DNA from: Ga0077555 sp964500805
GTDB taxonomy: Bacteria; Pseudomonadota; Alphaproteobacteria; Rhizobiales; Hyphomicrobiaceae
DNA length: 64,000 bases
Direction: 5' to 3'
Assembly: GCA_964500805.1 (NCBI GenBank)
Contig: CAZCQH010000013.1
Location: forward strand, 48,385-112,384
Notes under the pieces: model-generated
Database searches by the model: none
What the model saw: only the letters and a program-made list of their open reading frames with translations
Told to the model about the DNA's origin: nothing
Position numbers and translations under genes: made by a program
Shown: in pieces, positions 28,695 through 37,310 of the stretch
Layout of the letters: each line of letters opens with the position of its first letter
How positions within the stretch are numbered: the stretch's first letter is position 1

Positions 28695-29468
28695 TTAGTC
28701 GATAATCGCAACGGCACGAGTCCAGCCGGCAGACCCGCCTTTGACTTTCACGGGAAAGCAGACCACCTGGAAGCCCGAGGCTGGCAGCTTGTCGAGGTTC
28801 GAGAGCTTTTCGATCTGGCAATAGCCGATCTCACGGCCCGAGCGGTGACCTTCCCAGATGATGCTCGCGTCCTTCGTCTCGGCATAGCGCTTGGCCGTGT
28901 AGACGAACGGCGCATCCCAGGACCAGGCATCGGTGCCCACCACGCGGATGCCGCGCGAGGTCAAGTAGAGCGTTGCCTCGCGGCCCATGCCGCAGCCCGT
29001 CGGGACATAGTCGTCCTGGCCGTAGCGCGCGCCGGCTGCCGTGTTGACCACCACGATTTCGAGCGGTTTCAGCGTGTGCCCGATGCGCTTCAGCTCGGCC
29101 TCGATGTCGGCAGCGGTAACGACGTAGCCATTGCCGAAATGCCGGAAGTCGAGCTTCACGCCCGACTGGTAGAACCACTCGAGCGGCGCCTCGTCGATGC
29201 GCATCGCCGGCTTACCGTGATCCATGGTCGTTGCGTAGTGGTAGGGCGCGTCAACGTGGGTGCCGTTGTGAGTCGAGATCTTGCACTGTTCTGTGGCCCA
29301 GCCTTCGCGGTCAGGAAGATCATCGACGGTCAGACCCGGGAAGTGGCGGAGCATCCGCGGGATCGATTCCTGGTGGCTCTCGTAATGGATCTGCGGCTCG
29401 CCGCCCGGCGGGTCGGACTTGATTCCCGCTTGGAGCGCGACCGAGATGTCGATGATGCGGCGTGCCAT
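28695..29468 (-). CDS. Cyclase family protein (kynurenine-formamidase-like fold)
   Basis: The metal-binding signature HxGTHxDxPxH is seen as HNGTHVDAPYHY, the hallmark of the cyclase/KynB family. Members hydrolyse formamides, imides or isatin, or cyclise polyketides. Starting at ATG 29468 (MARRIIDISVAL) it has 257 aa, the usual size. The frame opens at 29651, but that extension runs through the repeat element at 29557-29673 and is not supported. It is the first gene of the minus-strand metabolic group. Confidence 0.88.
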   Translation of the reverse strand: MARRIIDISVALQAGIKSDPPGGEPQIHYESHQESIPRMLRHFPGLTVDDLPDREGWATEQCKISTHNGTHVDAPYHYATTMDHGKPAMRIDEAPLEWFYQSGVKLDFRHFGNGYVVTAADIEAELKRIGHTLKPLEIVVVNTAAGARYGQDDYVPTGCGMGREATLYLTSRGIRVVGTDAWSWDAPFVYTAKRYAETKDASIIWEGHRSGREIGYCQIEKLSNLDKLPASGFQVVCFPVKVKGGSAGWTRAVAIID

Positions 29469-29556
29469 GGCGGGCTCCCGTTCTCCAGGTCTCAGCTGAT
29501 CATGTTGCTCTGGGCGCATCCTAGCGGGCCGCCGGCAATTGCAAAGCGTGCTCGGT

Positions 29557-29673
29557 GCCGTAGGGCGCAATAGCGGAACGTATTGCGCCGCCGCGGGGCT
29601 TTCCGCTTGCTCCGACGCATGCGTTGGAACAAGTCGGCGCAATACGGCCAAGAGGCCTATTGCGCCCTACGGC
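29557..29673. repeat. REP/REPIN-like paired palindromic repeat
   Basis: GCCGTAGGGCGCAATAG at 29557-29573 is perfectly inverted at 29657-29673. Each end also forms its own hairpin: GGCGCAATA (29564-29572) with TATTGCGCC (29581-29589), and GGCGCAATA (29636-29644) with TATTGCGCC (29658-29666). Two REP hairpins in opposite orientation separated by a short spacer are the architecture of a REPIN, a non-autonomous element mobilised by RAYT transposases. It lies in the gap between the cyclase gene and prfA. Confidence 0.7.
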
Positions 29674-29750
29674 GGCGAAGCTTTTTGGGTGATGCGTGCC
29701 CTACCCCGCTTGCGGAAAGGCGCGCATCGGCCTACGTGTGCGCCGCAGTC

Positions 29751-30839
29751 ATGACCGCGATCCCGAAAGAGAAGCTCGACCGGCTGGTCGAGCGCTGGCA
29801 GACCATTCAGACCGAGCTCAACGCGGGCCCGGCGCAAGCCAGGTTCGTCGCCCTTTCGAAAGAGTTCTCCGAACTCGACCCCATCGTGGCGACGATCACC
29901 AAACTCAGGAAAACCGAGGCTGAGAGGGCCGATCTCGAACAAATCCTGGGCGACAGGTCGGCCGACAAGGACATGGCCGAGCTGGCGCGGGAGGAGGTGG
30001 CAAGCCTCACACCGAGGATCGAGAGGCTCGAGGGCGAGCTGAAAATCCAGCTGCTGCCAAAGGATGCGGCCGACGAACGCAGCGCCATTCTGGAGGTCCG
30101 CGCCGGGACCGGCGGTGACGAGGCAGCGCTGTTCGCGGCGGATCTCTTCCGCATGTACAGCCGCTATGCCGAGCTGCACGGGTGGAAGGTCGAGATCATC
30201 AGTGCCTCCGAGAACGACCTCGGCGGCTATCGCGAGATCATTGCGTCGATCACGGGCAAGGGCGTGTTCGCGCGGCTGAAATTCGAGTCCGGCGTGCACC
30301 GGGTGCAGCGCATTCCGGTGACCGAGACCAAGGGGCGCATTCACACCTCCACGGCCACCGTCGCCATCATGCCCGAGGCCGAAGAGGTAGACGTCGAGAT
30401 AAAGCCCGAGGATATTCGCATCGATACGATGCGGGCGGGCGGCGCCGGCGGCCAGCATGTCAACAAGACGGAATCGGCGGTTCGCATTACGCATCTCCCA
30501 ACGGGCTTGATCGTGGTTTCAGCAGAGAAATCGCAGCACCAAAACCGACGGCTAGCCATGCAGGTATTGCGGTCGAGGCTATATGAGCTGCAGCGGCAGA
30601 AGGCCGAGGACGCGCGCGCGAGCGATCGCAAGAGCAAGGTCGGCACGGGTGACCGCTCGCAGCGAATTCGGTCGTACCACTGGCCGGAAGCCCGCGTCAG
30701 CGATCACCGGATCAACCTCACACTCTACAAGCTCGAGGAGATCGTGAACGGGACGGCGCTGGACGAGATCATCGACGCACTGATCACCGAGCATCAGGCG
30801 AGCTTGCTTGCACAAATCGACGAGCCGACAACGGCTTGA
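29751..30839 (+). CDS. prfA: Peptide chain release factor 1
   Basis: Recognises UAA/UAG stop codons and triggers peptide release. The GGQ motif is at residues 233-235 in GGAGGQHVNKTESAVRITH. The recognition loop lies earlier; the basic C-terminal part includes QRIRSYHWPEARVSDHRINLT. Starting at ATG 29751 (MTAIPKEKL) it has 362 aa, the family length. The upstream 56 codons of open frame overlap the REP-like element and are not coding. It is followed by prmC, which methylates the Gln of this GGQ. Confidence 0.97.
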   Translation: MTAIPKEKLDRLVERWQTIQTELNAGPAQARFVALSKEFSELDPIVATITKLRKTEAERADLEQILGDRSADKDMAELAREEVASLTPRIERLEGELKIQLLPKDAADERSAILEVRAGTGGDEAALFAADLFRMYSRYAELHGWKVEIISASENDLGGYREIIASITGKGVFARLKFESGVHRVQRIPVTETKGRIHTSTATVAIMPEAEEVDVEIKPEDIRIDTMRAGGAGGQHVNKTESAVRITHLPTGLIVVSAEKSQHQNRRLAMQVLRSRLYELQRQKAEDARASDRKSKVGTGDRSQRIRSYHWPEARVSDHRINLTLYKLEEIVNGTALDEIIDALITEHQASLLAQIDEPTTA

Positions 30840-30907
30840 ATTGATCGTGGCAACAATCTCGCTCCGCTGGTTCATCGCTCAATAGCTCATGTCTGATTGT
30901 CTTACTC

Positions 30908-31831
30908 ATGACCGTGTTGTCGCCCATCCTTCCGACCGAGCCGAAAATACGTGCACAACTGACGATCGGTGCGGTTCAAAAGCTGCTTGCCACTGCTTTC
31001 GAGACCGCGGGGCTCGATACGCCAGCGCTCGATGCAAGGCTGCTGGTTACAGGCGTATTGGGTCTCGGGCGCGCGGCGACTTTGGAGGTGCCGGAGCGCC
31101 CAGTCGGGGCCGGCGAAGCAGTCCAGCTCGAGCAAGCCGCGGTGCGGAGACTGGCGCGCGAGCCAGTCTCCCGAATTTTGGGCAAGCGGCAGTTCTACGG
31201 GCTGGATCTGGAGATTGGGCCGGCTACTCTGGATCCGCGGCCCGAAACGGAAACGCTGGTCGAAGGCGTGCTACGGTTCGCAGCGTCCGGCCGCCTGCCA
31301 GGCGGTCCGACCTACCGCATCGCAGATGTTGGCACCGGTTCCGGCGCAATTTTACTGTCGTTGTTGAGCCATTTGCCGCAAGCGCAAGGCATTGCCGTTG
31401 ATTTGAGCTCGGACGCGCTCGCAGTGGCCGAGAGCAACGCACGGCAGCTCTGCGTCGCCGATCGGTTCGAGACTGTCCGCACGAACTGGCTCGATGGCGT
31501 GACCGGACGTTTCCATTGCATCGTATCAAATCCTCCCTACATCCCGGGTAGCGCGATCCAGGGATTGGAGCCGGAGGTCGTGCGGTACGATCCTTGCGGT
31601 GCATTGGACGGTGGGCCGGACGGGCTGGACGCATTCCGCGCTCTCGTTCCGGCCGCTGCCAGAAGGCTCGAGCCGAGTGGCTTGCTGGCGCTGGAAATCG
31701 GTGCTGACCAGGAACCATCCGTACGGCAGATCATTGATGCGGAGGCCAAATATCTCGCAGTTAGCTCGGTCCAAGTTTGGACCGATCTAGCACGGAAGCC
31801 ACGCTGTGTTGCCGTACAGGCACGGTCCTGA
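30908..31831 (+). CDS. prmC: Release-factor glutamine N5-methyltransferase
   Basis: SAM-dependent methyltransferase that modifies the GGQ glutamine of RF1/RF2. The SAM loop is DVGTGSGAILLSLL and the catalytic NPPY is at residues 208-211 (SNPPYIPG), with the HemK-type N-terminal helical domain before it. Length 307 aa. It lies 68 bases after prfA, the common conserved pair. Confidence 0.96.
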   Translation: MTVLSPILPTEPKIRAQLTIGAVQKLLATAFETAGLDTPALDARLLVTGVLGLGRAATLEVPERPVGAGEAVQLEQAAVRRLAREPVSRILGKRQFYGLDLEIGPATLDPRPETETLVEGVLRFAASGRLPGGPTYRIADVGTGSGAILLSLLSHLPQAQGIAVDLSSDALAVAESNARQLCVADRFETVRTNWLDGVTGRFHCIVSNPPYIPGSAIQGLEPEVVRYDPCGALDGGPDGLDAFRALVPAAARRLEPSGLLALEIGADQEPSVRQIIDAEAKYLAVSSVQVWTDLARKPRCVAVQARS

Positions 31832-32227
31832 AGGAAGTCCAAAATATCGCTTGGCTTCGAGCCCGCTTCCGGTTAGCCTGTCCAACTATGAAGTAGGTGT
31901 CGTCGAGCGCGCAGGGGGTGCGCGTTGATTGAGCGACGACCCCGTCGGCGGAAAGCAGTCGTAACGACCCACGCCGGCACGACTTCCCTGGATGGACAAT
32001 AGCGTACCGCCGCCAGCGTCTTAAGAGGCGCAGCGGCGAATCGAGCAGGATGATGTGGACTGCTTAGAGTCGGCGAAGCCGGCTGGAAATATATGCGAAA
32101 CAACACGTTGAAGTCGCACCTTCCTTCGCAAGTCGCAGGTCCGGACATGGCTCCGGGCGCGAGGTGCTCTGCTTGGCAGCGCGCCACCCCGTATAATCCT
32201 TTGGCATGAGAGTGAGAACTGGAGCCC
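31832..32227. other. Intergenic region before the DUF4167 gene
   Basis: This 396-base gap contains no convincing gene; open frames on the minus strand lack family features. A perfect TATAAT at 32192-32197 near the end is the likely -10 element of the next gene. Confidence 0.5.
32170..32197 (+). promoter_or_regulatory. Candidate promoter of the DUF4167 gene
   Basis: TATAAT at 32192-32197 matches the sigma-70 -10 consensus perfectly and would place the transcript start about 25 bases before the ATG. The -35 region is weak: TGCTTG at 32170-32175 gives a 16-base spacer. Confidence 0.42.
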
Positions 32228-33430
32228 ATGAGGCAGGGACAACAGCATCGTCGCGGTCGCGGCCGCCACAACAACAATAACAACCAGCAGCGCAAAGGCC
32301 AGAACCCGCTCGCCCGGAGCTATGAATCGAACGGGCCGGACGTGAAGGTGCGCGGCACTCCGGCGCACGTGGCCGAGAAATACATGTCGCTGGCACGCGA
32401 TGCTCTCTCGGCCGGCGACCCGGTGCTGGCGGAGAACTATCTGCAGCATGCCGAGCATTATAATCGCATCATTTTAGCCTACCGCGAACAGCAGGGGCTG
32501 CACGGGGGCGACCTCAACGGCGGCAACCGTCCACGGCAGGACGGCATGTCGATGGATGGCGATGAGAATGCTGCCAGCGAGGAAGTCGAGACAGCGGACG
32601 AATTCGGCCAGGGCGATCAGCCGATGATCACCCGGTTCCCTCAACAAGAGGGGCAGGTGCATCAGCGCCAGCAGCAGTCTGAGCACGGACATCGCGATCG
32701 CAACGGCGACGATCGGGGTCACCGCAATTTCGACCAGCAAGGCCAGGGGCACGGTCACCAGGGGCAACATCCCAATCAGATGCGCTTCCGGGACCGGGGC
32801 GACCGTGGAGATCGCGGCGACCGTCCCCGCCATGACCGCCAACATGATCGTTTCCAGCGTAACGATCGTGGCGAACGCTTCGATCGCGGGGACCGCGGCG
32901 ACCGGATGGACCGCGATGACAGGATGGACCGCGGTGACAGGTTCGATCGCGGCGACCGTGGAGATCGCGGCGGCGATCGCATGGAGCGTCACGGTGGCGA
33001 TCGTGACCGTGACCGTGATCGAGATCGTGACCGCAACTTTGACCGCCGGCCTCGTCAGGATGATCGCGCTGAGCGGGGCAACGGCAATGGCGAATACCGC
33101 GGCGAGAGCCGGGTGGACGAGCCGCGCGCCGAGCGGACCGACCGTGACCGCGGCGAGCGCGGCGAGCGCAGCGACCGTAGCGAGCCGCGCATTGTGGAGC
33201 CGGAGGCACTTCCGCGGGAGCGCGACGTTGTCCCGGAAGCAGCCGAGCCGACGACCGCCGAAGTGGCAGCACCGCCGCCGCGCTCGGAAGGCCGTCGCCG
33301 CGAGCGATTTACCCAAGGCGAACAGCCCGAGTTCCTGCGCCGACCGCTCGGTCGTCGCCGTCGCGAGCCAGAGGCCCCCGCCGAGAGCGATTCGCCGGCG
33401 GCAAGCCCCGAGGAGCCGCCGCGCGAGTGA
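32228..33430 (+). CDS. DUF4167 domain protein with Arg/Gly/Asp-rich tail
   Basis: The N-terminal 85 residues match DUF4167, an alphaproteobacterial family: basic Asn/Gln/Arg-rich start, then PHVAEKYMSLARDAL-like helices and YLQHAEHYNRIILAYREQ. The rest is low complexity: Gln/His-rich (about 135-185), then Arg-Gly-Asp/Arg-Asp repeats (186-281), then a Pro/Glu/Arg-rich end. No enzyme domain is visible. The helical DUF4167 plus RGG-like disorder suggests RNA or ribosome association, which is inference from composition. It sits downstream of prfA-prmC. 400 aa. Confidence 0.88.
   Translation: MRQGQQHRRGRGRHNNNNNQQRKGQNPLARSYESNGPDVKVRGTPAHVAEKYMSLARDALSAGDPVLAENYLQHAEHYNRIILAYREQQGLHGGDLNGGNRPRQDGMSMDGDENAASEEVETADEFGQGDQPMITRFPQQEGQVHQRQQQSEHGHRDRNGDDRGHRNFDQQGQGHGHQGQHPNQMRFRDRGDRGDRGDRPRHDRQHDRFQRNDRGERFDRGDRGDRMDRDDRMDRGDRFDRGDRGDRGGDRMERHGGDRDRDRDRDRDRNFDRRPRQDDRAERGNGNGEYRGESRVDEPRAERTDRDRGERGERSDRSEPRIVEPEALPRERDVVPEAAEPTTAEVAAPPPRSEGRRRERFTQGEQPEFLRRPLGRRRREPEAPAESDSPAASPEEPPRE
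32783..33070 (+). repeat. Arg-Gly-Asp-rich coding repeat
   Basis: About 96 codons of degenerate short repeats (DRGDR, DRMDR, DRFDR, RDRDRDR) within the DUF4167 gene, residues 186-281. The DNA is built from cgcggcgacc/gatcgc-type units, which also keep long antisense frames open. Confidence 0.8.
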
Positions 33431-33816
33431 GCGATTGTGGGTTGAGGACCTGAGATCCGTTAGAGCTGATTTTCCCGTTCTAAGCGGCGCGGCTGTGCAC
33501 CATGGCCGTTCTCGGGCGCAGTGCGACCCCGTCGAGCCATCATCTCGCGAGATTACTGCGTCTGCGCGCGCTGCTCGAACTTGCGGCAAATCCTCAGCGC
33601 TCTGGAACTCCTGTCATGTGCCACCTATGTTGGCACTTGATCAAATAGGGTTGTTGCGAACTGGATATCCTGTCCGCACGTTGAATTGCGAACGATAGGG
33701 ACCACCGGAACAAACACCGGCATGATGTGGCGGATTGGTCCGAAAGTTCGCTTGCGACGCTTGGATCAAAGTGAAAGCAAGCATTAGAGCCGCCACACCA
33801 GCGCGCAGCAGGACGC
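33431..33816. other. Intergenic region before hslU
   Basis: A 386-base gap. It holds no supported gene, and in particular no hslV-like coding sequence. No promoter could be fixed with confidence, although hslU is usually heat-induced. Confidence 0.5.
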
Positions 33817-35121
33817 ATGACCAACTTCTCACCGCGAGAGATCGTTTCCGAGCTCGACCGCTTCATCATCGGCCAGCAGGACGCTAAGCGCGCCGTGGCC
33901 ATCGCACTGCGCAATCGCTGGCGACGTCAGCAGCTCACGGGCGACATGCGTGAGGAAGTGCTGCCGAAGAACATTCTGATGATCGGTCCCACGGGCTGCG
34001 GAAAGACCGAAATATCGCGGCGTTTGGCGCGCTTGGCGGGCGCGCCGTTCCTGAAAGTCGAGGCGACGAAGTTTACCGAAGTCGGCTACGTCGGTCGCGA
34101 TGTGGATTCGATTATTCGCGATCTTGTGGAAGTCGGCATTGGCCTCGTGCGTGATGCCAAACGGCGCGAGGTGCGCGCACTCGCAGAGAAGAACGCCGAA
34201 GAGCGGGTCCTCGATGCGCTGGTCGGCTCGGGAGCACGGCCCGAAACGCGCGAGAGCTTCCGGCGGCAACTGCGCAACAATGAGCTGAATGACAAGGAGA
34301 TCGAGATCCAGGTCTCCGACACGGCGTCGCCGTTCCCGACATTCGATATTCCTGGTGGCCAGGTCGGCATGATCAATGTCGGCGACATGCTGGGTAAGGC
34401 ATTCGGGCAGCGCACCAAGCCCAGGCGAATGACGGTCGGGCAAAGCCACGAATTGCTCATCGCACAGGAGAGCGACAAGCTGCTCGACCAGGATCAGATC
34501 ACGCAGGAGGCGATCAAGGCTGTCGAGAACAACGGCATCGTGTTCCTCGATGAGATCGACAAGATCTGCTCGCGGAGCGAGCAGGGCCGCATCGGCGCGG
34601 ACGTCTCCCGCGAGGGCGTGCAACGCGACTTGCTTCCACTGATTGAAGGAACGACGGTCTCGACCAAGCACGGACCGGTGAAGACCGACCACGTTCTGTT
34701 CATCGCCTCGGGCGCCTTTCACCTGGCGAAGCCGTCCGACCTGCTGCCGGAGCTGCAAGGGCGCCTGCCGATCCGCGTCGAGCTGAAGCCGCTGACCAAG
34801 CCGGATTTCCGTCGCATTCTGACCGAGCCCGAGGCGAGCTTGATCAAGCAATATGTGGCATTGATGCGAACCGAGGGGGTGACACTCGTTTTCACCGACG
34901 ACGGCATCGATGCACTGGCTGATATCGCTGTCGAGGTGAACTCGACGGTGGAGAACATCGGCGCCAGGCGGCTTCAAACGGTGATGGAGCGGGTGCTCGA
35001 CGAGATTTCATTCGAGGCCTCGGATCGCGGCGGCCAGACGCTCACCGTCGACGCAGCCTACGTGAAGGACCGCATCGGCGATCTCGCCAAGAACGCCGAT
35101 CTGTCGAAGTTCATTTTGTAG
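33817..35121 (+). CDS. hslU: HslUV protease ATPase subunit HslU
   Basis: AAA+ unfoldase that feeds substrates to the HslV peptidase. Walker A is GPTGCGKTEISRRLARLAG, followed by the pore-loop area KFTEVGYVGRD; the I-domain lies at about 110-230, Walker B at GIVFLDEIDKI, and sensor/arginine-finger regions in the C-terminal part. It ends in LSKFIL, matching the conserved HslU tail that activates HslV. Length 434 aa is standard. HslV is not encoded in the window, so the usual hslV-hslU linkage is broken here. Confidence 0.97.
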   Translation: MTNFSPREIVSELDRFIIGQQDAKRAVAIALRNRWRRQQLTGDMREEVLPKNILMIGPTGCGKTEISRRLARLAGAPFLKVEATKFTEVGYVGRDVDSIIRDLVEVGIGLVRDAKRREVRALAEKNAEERVLDALVGSGARPETRESFRRQLRNNELNDKEIEIQVSDTASPFPTFDIPGGQVGMINVGDMLGKAFGQRTKPRRMTVGQSHELLIAQESDKLLDQDQITQEAIKAVENNGIVFLDEIDKICSRSEQGRIGADVSREGVQRDLLPLIEGTTVSTKHGPVKTDHVLFIASGAFHLAKPSDLLPELQGRLPIRVELKPLTKPDFRRILTEPEASLIKQYVALMRTEGVTLVFTDDGIDALADIAVEVNSTVENIGARRLQTVMERVLDEISFEASDRGGQTLTVDAAYVKDRIGDLAKNADLSKFIL

Positions 35122-35208
35122 ATTACCATTCGTCCGGTTGCGTTAGGCTTTCGCGTTTGAGCGGAGCGGATGTAGCATCCTGCCCGTTCACGCTGCGCGG
35201 GAGCCGCC

Positions 35209-36564
35209 ATGACGCGACAGATGCATCTCAATCTCTTCATCCAGAGCCGCGGGCACCACGAGGCGTCGTGGCGGCACCCGGATGCCTCACACGAGCCGCT
35301 CTCCGAAATCCGCTACTATCAGGACATGGCGCAACGCGCCGAGGCAGGCCTCTTCGACTCGATCTTTCTCGCTGATCAGCTCGGTGTCCCCGACGACGTC
35401 GCGACGGCGGGACGCACCTGGTTGGAGCCGGTCACCGCGCTCGCGGCGATCGCGCCGGTCACGCAGCGCATCGGAATGATCGCCACTGCTTCGACCACCT
35501 ACACGGAACCGTTCAACCTGGCGCGGCAGTTTGCGTCGCTCGACCATATCAGCCATGGCCGCATTGGATGGAACATCGTGACGTCGTGGCTCGCGGCCGC
35601 CGCGCGGAACTATGGTGATACCAGCCAAGTGAGCCACCAGGGCCGCTACGACCGCGCCGAGGAGTTCATGGAGGTCGTGACCGCTCTCTGGGACAGCTGG
35701 GCGCAGGATGCCGTTCTCGATGACCGCGCCGAGGGCCGCTATGCGAAGGCGGAGCGCATCCGCGCCATCAATCATGTGGGCGAACACTATCGCGTGGCCG
35801 GGCCGCTGAACGTGCCGCGCACACCTCAGGGCCGGCCGGTGCTGGTGCAGGCGGGCTCGTCGGAGACAGGACGGCGCTTCGCGGCGAAGCATGCCGAGGC
35901 GGTGTTCACGGCGCATCTCGAACACGCGACTGCACAAGCCTTCTATTCCGATCTCAAGGCACTGGCTAACGACGCCGGGCGCAATCCTCAGCACGTGCTG
36001 ATCCTGCCGGGACTGTCGCCGCTGATTGCCTCGACCGAGGCCGAGGCGAAGCGCCAGCTTCGCGAGCTCAACGCGTTGACTGATCCAGAAGGTGGGAGAA
36101 AGCGGCTGTCCGGCCGCTTCGGCGGCCATGACTTCTCGCACTTGCCAATGGATAAGCCGCTGTCGGTCGAGGATTTTCCTCCGCCCGGCAAGGTGGAAGC
36201 CGCCCGCAGTCGCGCCGAGGTGATCGTCAGCTACGTGCGCCGCGAGCGGCCAACGCTACGCCAGCTCTTGGCGACGCTTGCCGGCGCGCGCGGGCACTTC
36301 ACCTATGCCGGCACGCCGGAGCAGGTGGCCAACCTGATGCAGGACTGGTTCGAAAGCGGTGCAGCTGACGGCTTCAACGTGATGCCGCCCATTCTGCCAT
36401 CGATGCTCGATCTTTTCATCGCCGAGGTGATCCCCCTGCTGCAGCGGCGTGGGCTGTTCCGGACCGCCTACACGGGCCGGACCCTCAGGGAGCATTATGG
36501 TTTGCCGGTTCCGGAGAGCCGCCTCTGGTCAAGTCAGGTGCGGAGCGGGCAGACTGTCGCTTGA
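35209..36564 (+). CDS. LLM-class flavin-dependent monooxygenase (NtaA/SnaA/DszA group)
   Basis: FMNH2-dependent two-component monooxygenase large subunit. The start MHLNLFIQSRGHHEASWRHP and the segments FDSIFLADQL, ASTTYTEPFNLARQFASLDHISHGRIGWNIVTSW and GRPVLVQAGSSETGRRFAAKHAEAVFTA are typical of the NtaA/SnaA/DszA subgroup. 451 aa. Reduced flavin would come from a separate reductase, not present nearby. Nearby hydrolase and lyase genes (36670, 37311) suggest a small catabolic group; substrate is unknown. Confidence 0.92.
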   Translation: MTRQMHLNLFIQSRGHHEASWRHPDASHEPLSEIRYYQDMAQRAEAGLFDSIFLADQLGVPDDVATAGRTWLEPVTALAAIAPVTQRIGMIATASTTYTEPFNLARQFASLDHISHGRIGWNIVTSWLAAAARNYGDTSQVSHQGRYDRAEEFMEVVTALWDSWAQDAVLDDRAEGRYAKAERIRAINHVGEHYRVAGPLNVPRTPQGRPVLVQAGSSETGRRFAAKHAEAVFTAHLEHATAQAFYSDLKALANDAGRNPQHVLILPGLSPLIASTEAEAKRQLRELNALTDPEGGRKRLSGRFGGHDFSHLPMDKPLSVEDFPPPGKVEAARSRAEVIVSYVRRERPTLRQLLATLAGARGHFTYAGTPEQVANLMQDWFESGAADGFNVMPPILPSMLDLFIAEVIPLLQRRGLFRTAYTGRTLREHYGLPVPESRLWSSQVRSGQTVA

Positions 36565-36669
36565 GCGAGCCACGGCGGCATTAGGAAGAGATCAGGCTCG
36601 CCGGGAAAGTTCTGGATCTTGAGAACCATGCGAAGCGCCATCGCGCGCACATCAGAATTGGAGCTGCTC

Positions 36670-37302
36670 ATGACCGACGCCTTCTCCGCAGCCAGCTACG
36701 GCGAACGACCGATCGGGTACGGGGAGCACCCCGCCGTGCTCGTCGTCGACTTCCAGAAGGGGTTCTGCGACCCGCGGTTTCAGACTGGCCGCTCGCCCCG
36801 CGTTCACGCCGCACGCGACCAGACCGTAGAGCTTCTGAAAGCAGCGCGTCGCTGCAACATCCCCGTCGTTGCATGTACGGCCGGCTGGTACTCGGAAAAA
36901 GACATGCAGCCGTGGAAGGTATCGGCCCTCTACAAGGACTTTTTCGACGGCGAGGAGGCGAGCGAAATCGATCCGGCGATTGCAGAAGCTGGCTGTGATT
37001 TCGTGTTTAGGAAGTGTGCGCCTTCGATCTTCTTTCAGACGCCGATCATCCCGTTTCTCACCAAGCAGCGCATCGATACGGCGATCATCACAGGCTGCGT
37101 GACATCGGGCTGCGTCAGGGCAAGCGTGATCGACAGCTTCTCTTACGGCTATCGAACCATGGTGGTCGATGACTGCTGTGGTGATCCGACCGAGGAAGCG
37201 CATCAGGCCAATTTGCGCGACATGGACCGGCGCTATGCGGACATCAAGCAATCGGGTGACGTGATCGCTTATTTCGAGGACATCCGGCGGCGGAACAGCT
37301 GA
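36670..37302 (+). CDS. Isochorismatase-fold cysteine hydrolase
   Basis: The triad elements are visible: Asp in VVDFQKGF, Lys in FRKCAPS, and the nucleophilic Cys in TGCVTSGCVRASVIDSFSYGY. This matches the isochorismatase/N-carbamoylsarcosine amidohydrolase family. I chose ATG 36670 (MTDAFSAASYGE, 210 aa), with GGAG upstream; an in-frame ATG at 36619 adds 17 residues. The next gene starts 8 bases after the stop, so they are probably co-transcribed. An amidase or carbamoylase role is more likely than true isochorismatase. Confidence 0.88.
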   Translation: MTDAFSAASYGERPIGYGEHPAVLVVDFQKGFCDPRFQTGRSPRVHAARDQTVELLKAARRCNIPVVACTAGWYSEKDMQPWKVSALYKDFFDGEEASEIDPAIAEAGCDFVFRKCAPSIFFQTPIIPFLTKQRIDTAIITGCVTSGCVRASVIDSFSYGYRTMVVDDCCGDPTEEAHQANLRDMDRRYADIKQSGDVIAYFEDIRRRNS

Positions 37303-37310
37303 GCGCATCG

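Noticed and set aside
28563..29573. 336-residue plus-strand frame
   Set aside because: It is antisense to the cyclase gene, which has the HxGTHxDxPxH motif.
32474..33589. Minus-strand 371-residue frame rich in Ala/Val/Ile/Thr, resembling membrane segments
   Set aside because: Its hydrophobicity is produced by the complement of Arg/Asp/Gly codons in the DUF4167 gene; it has no family features.
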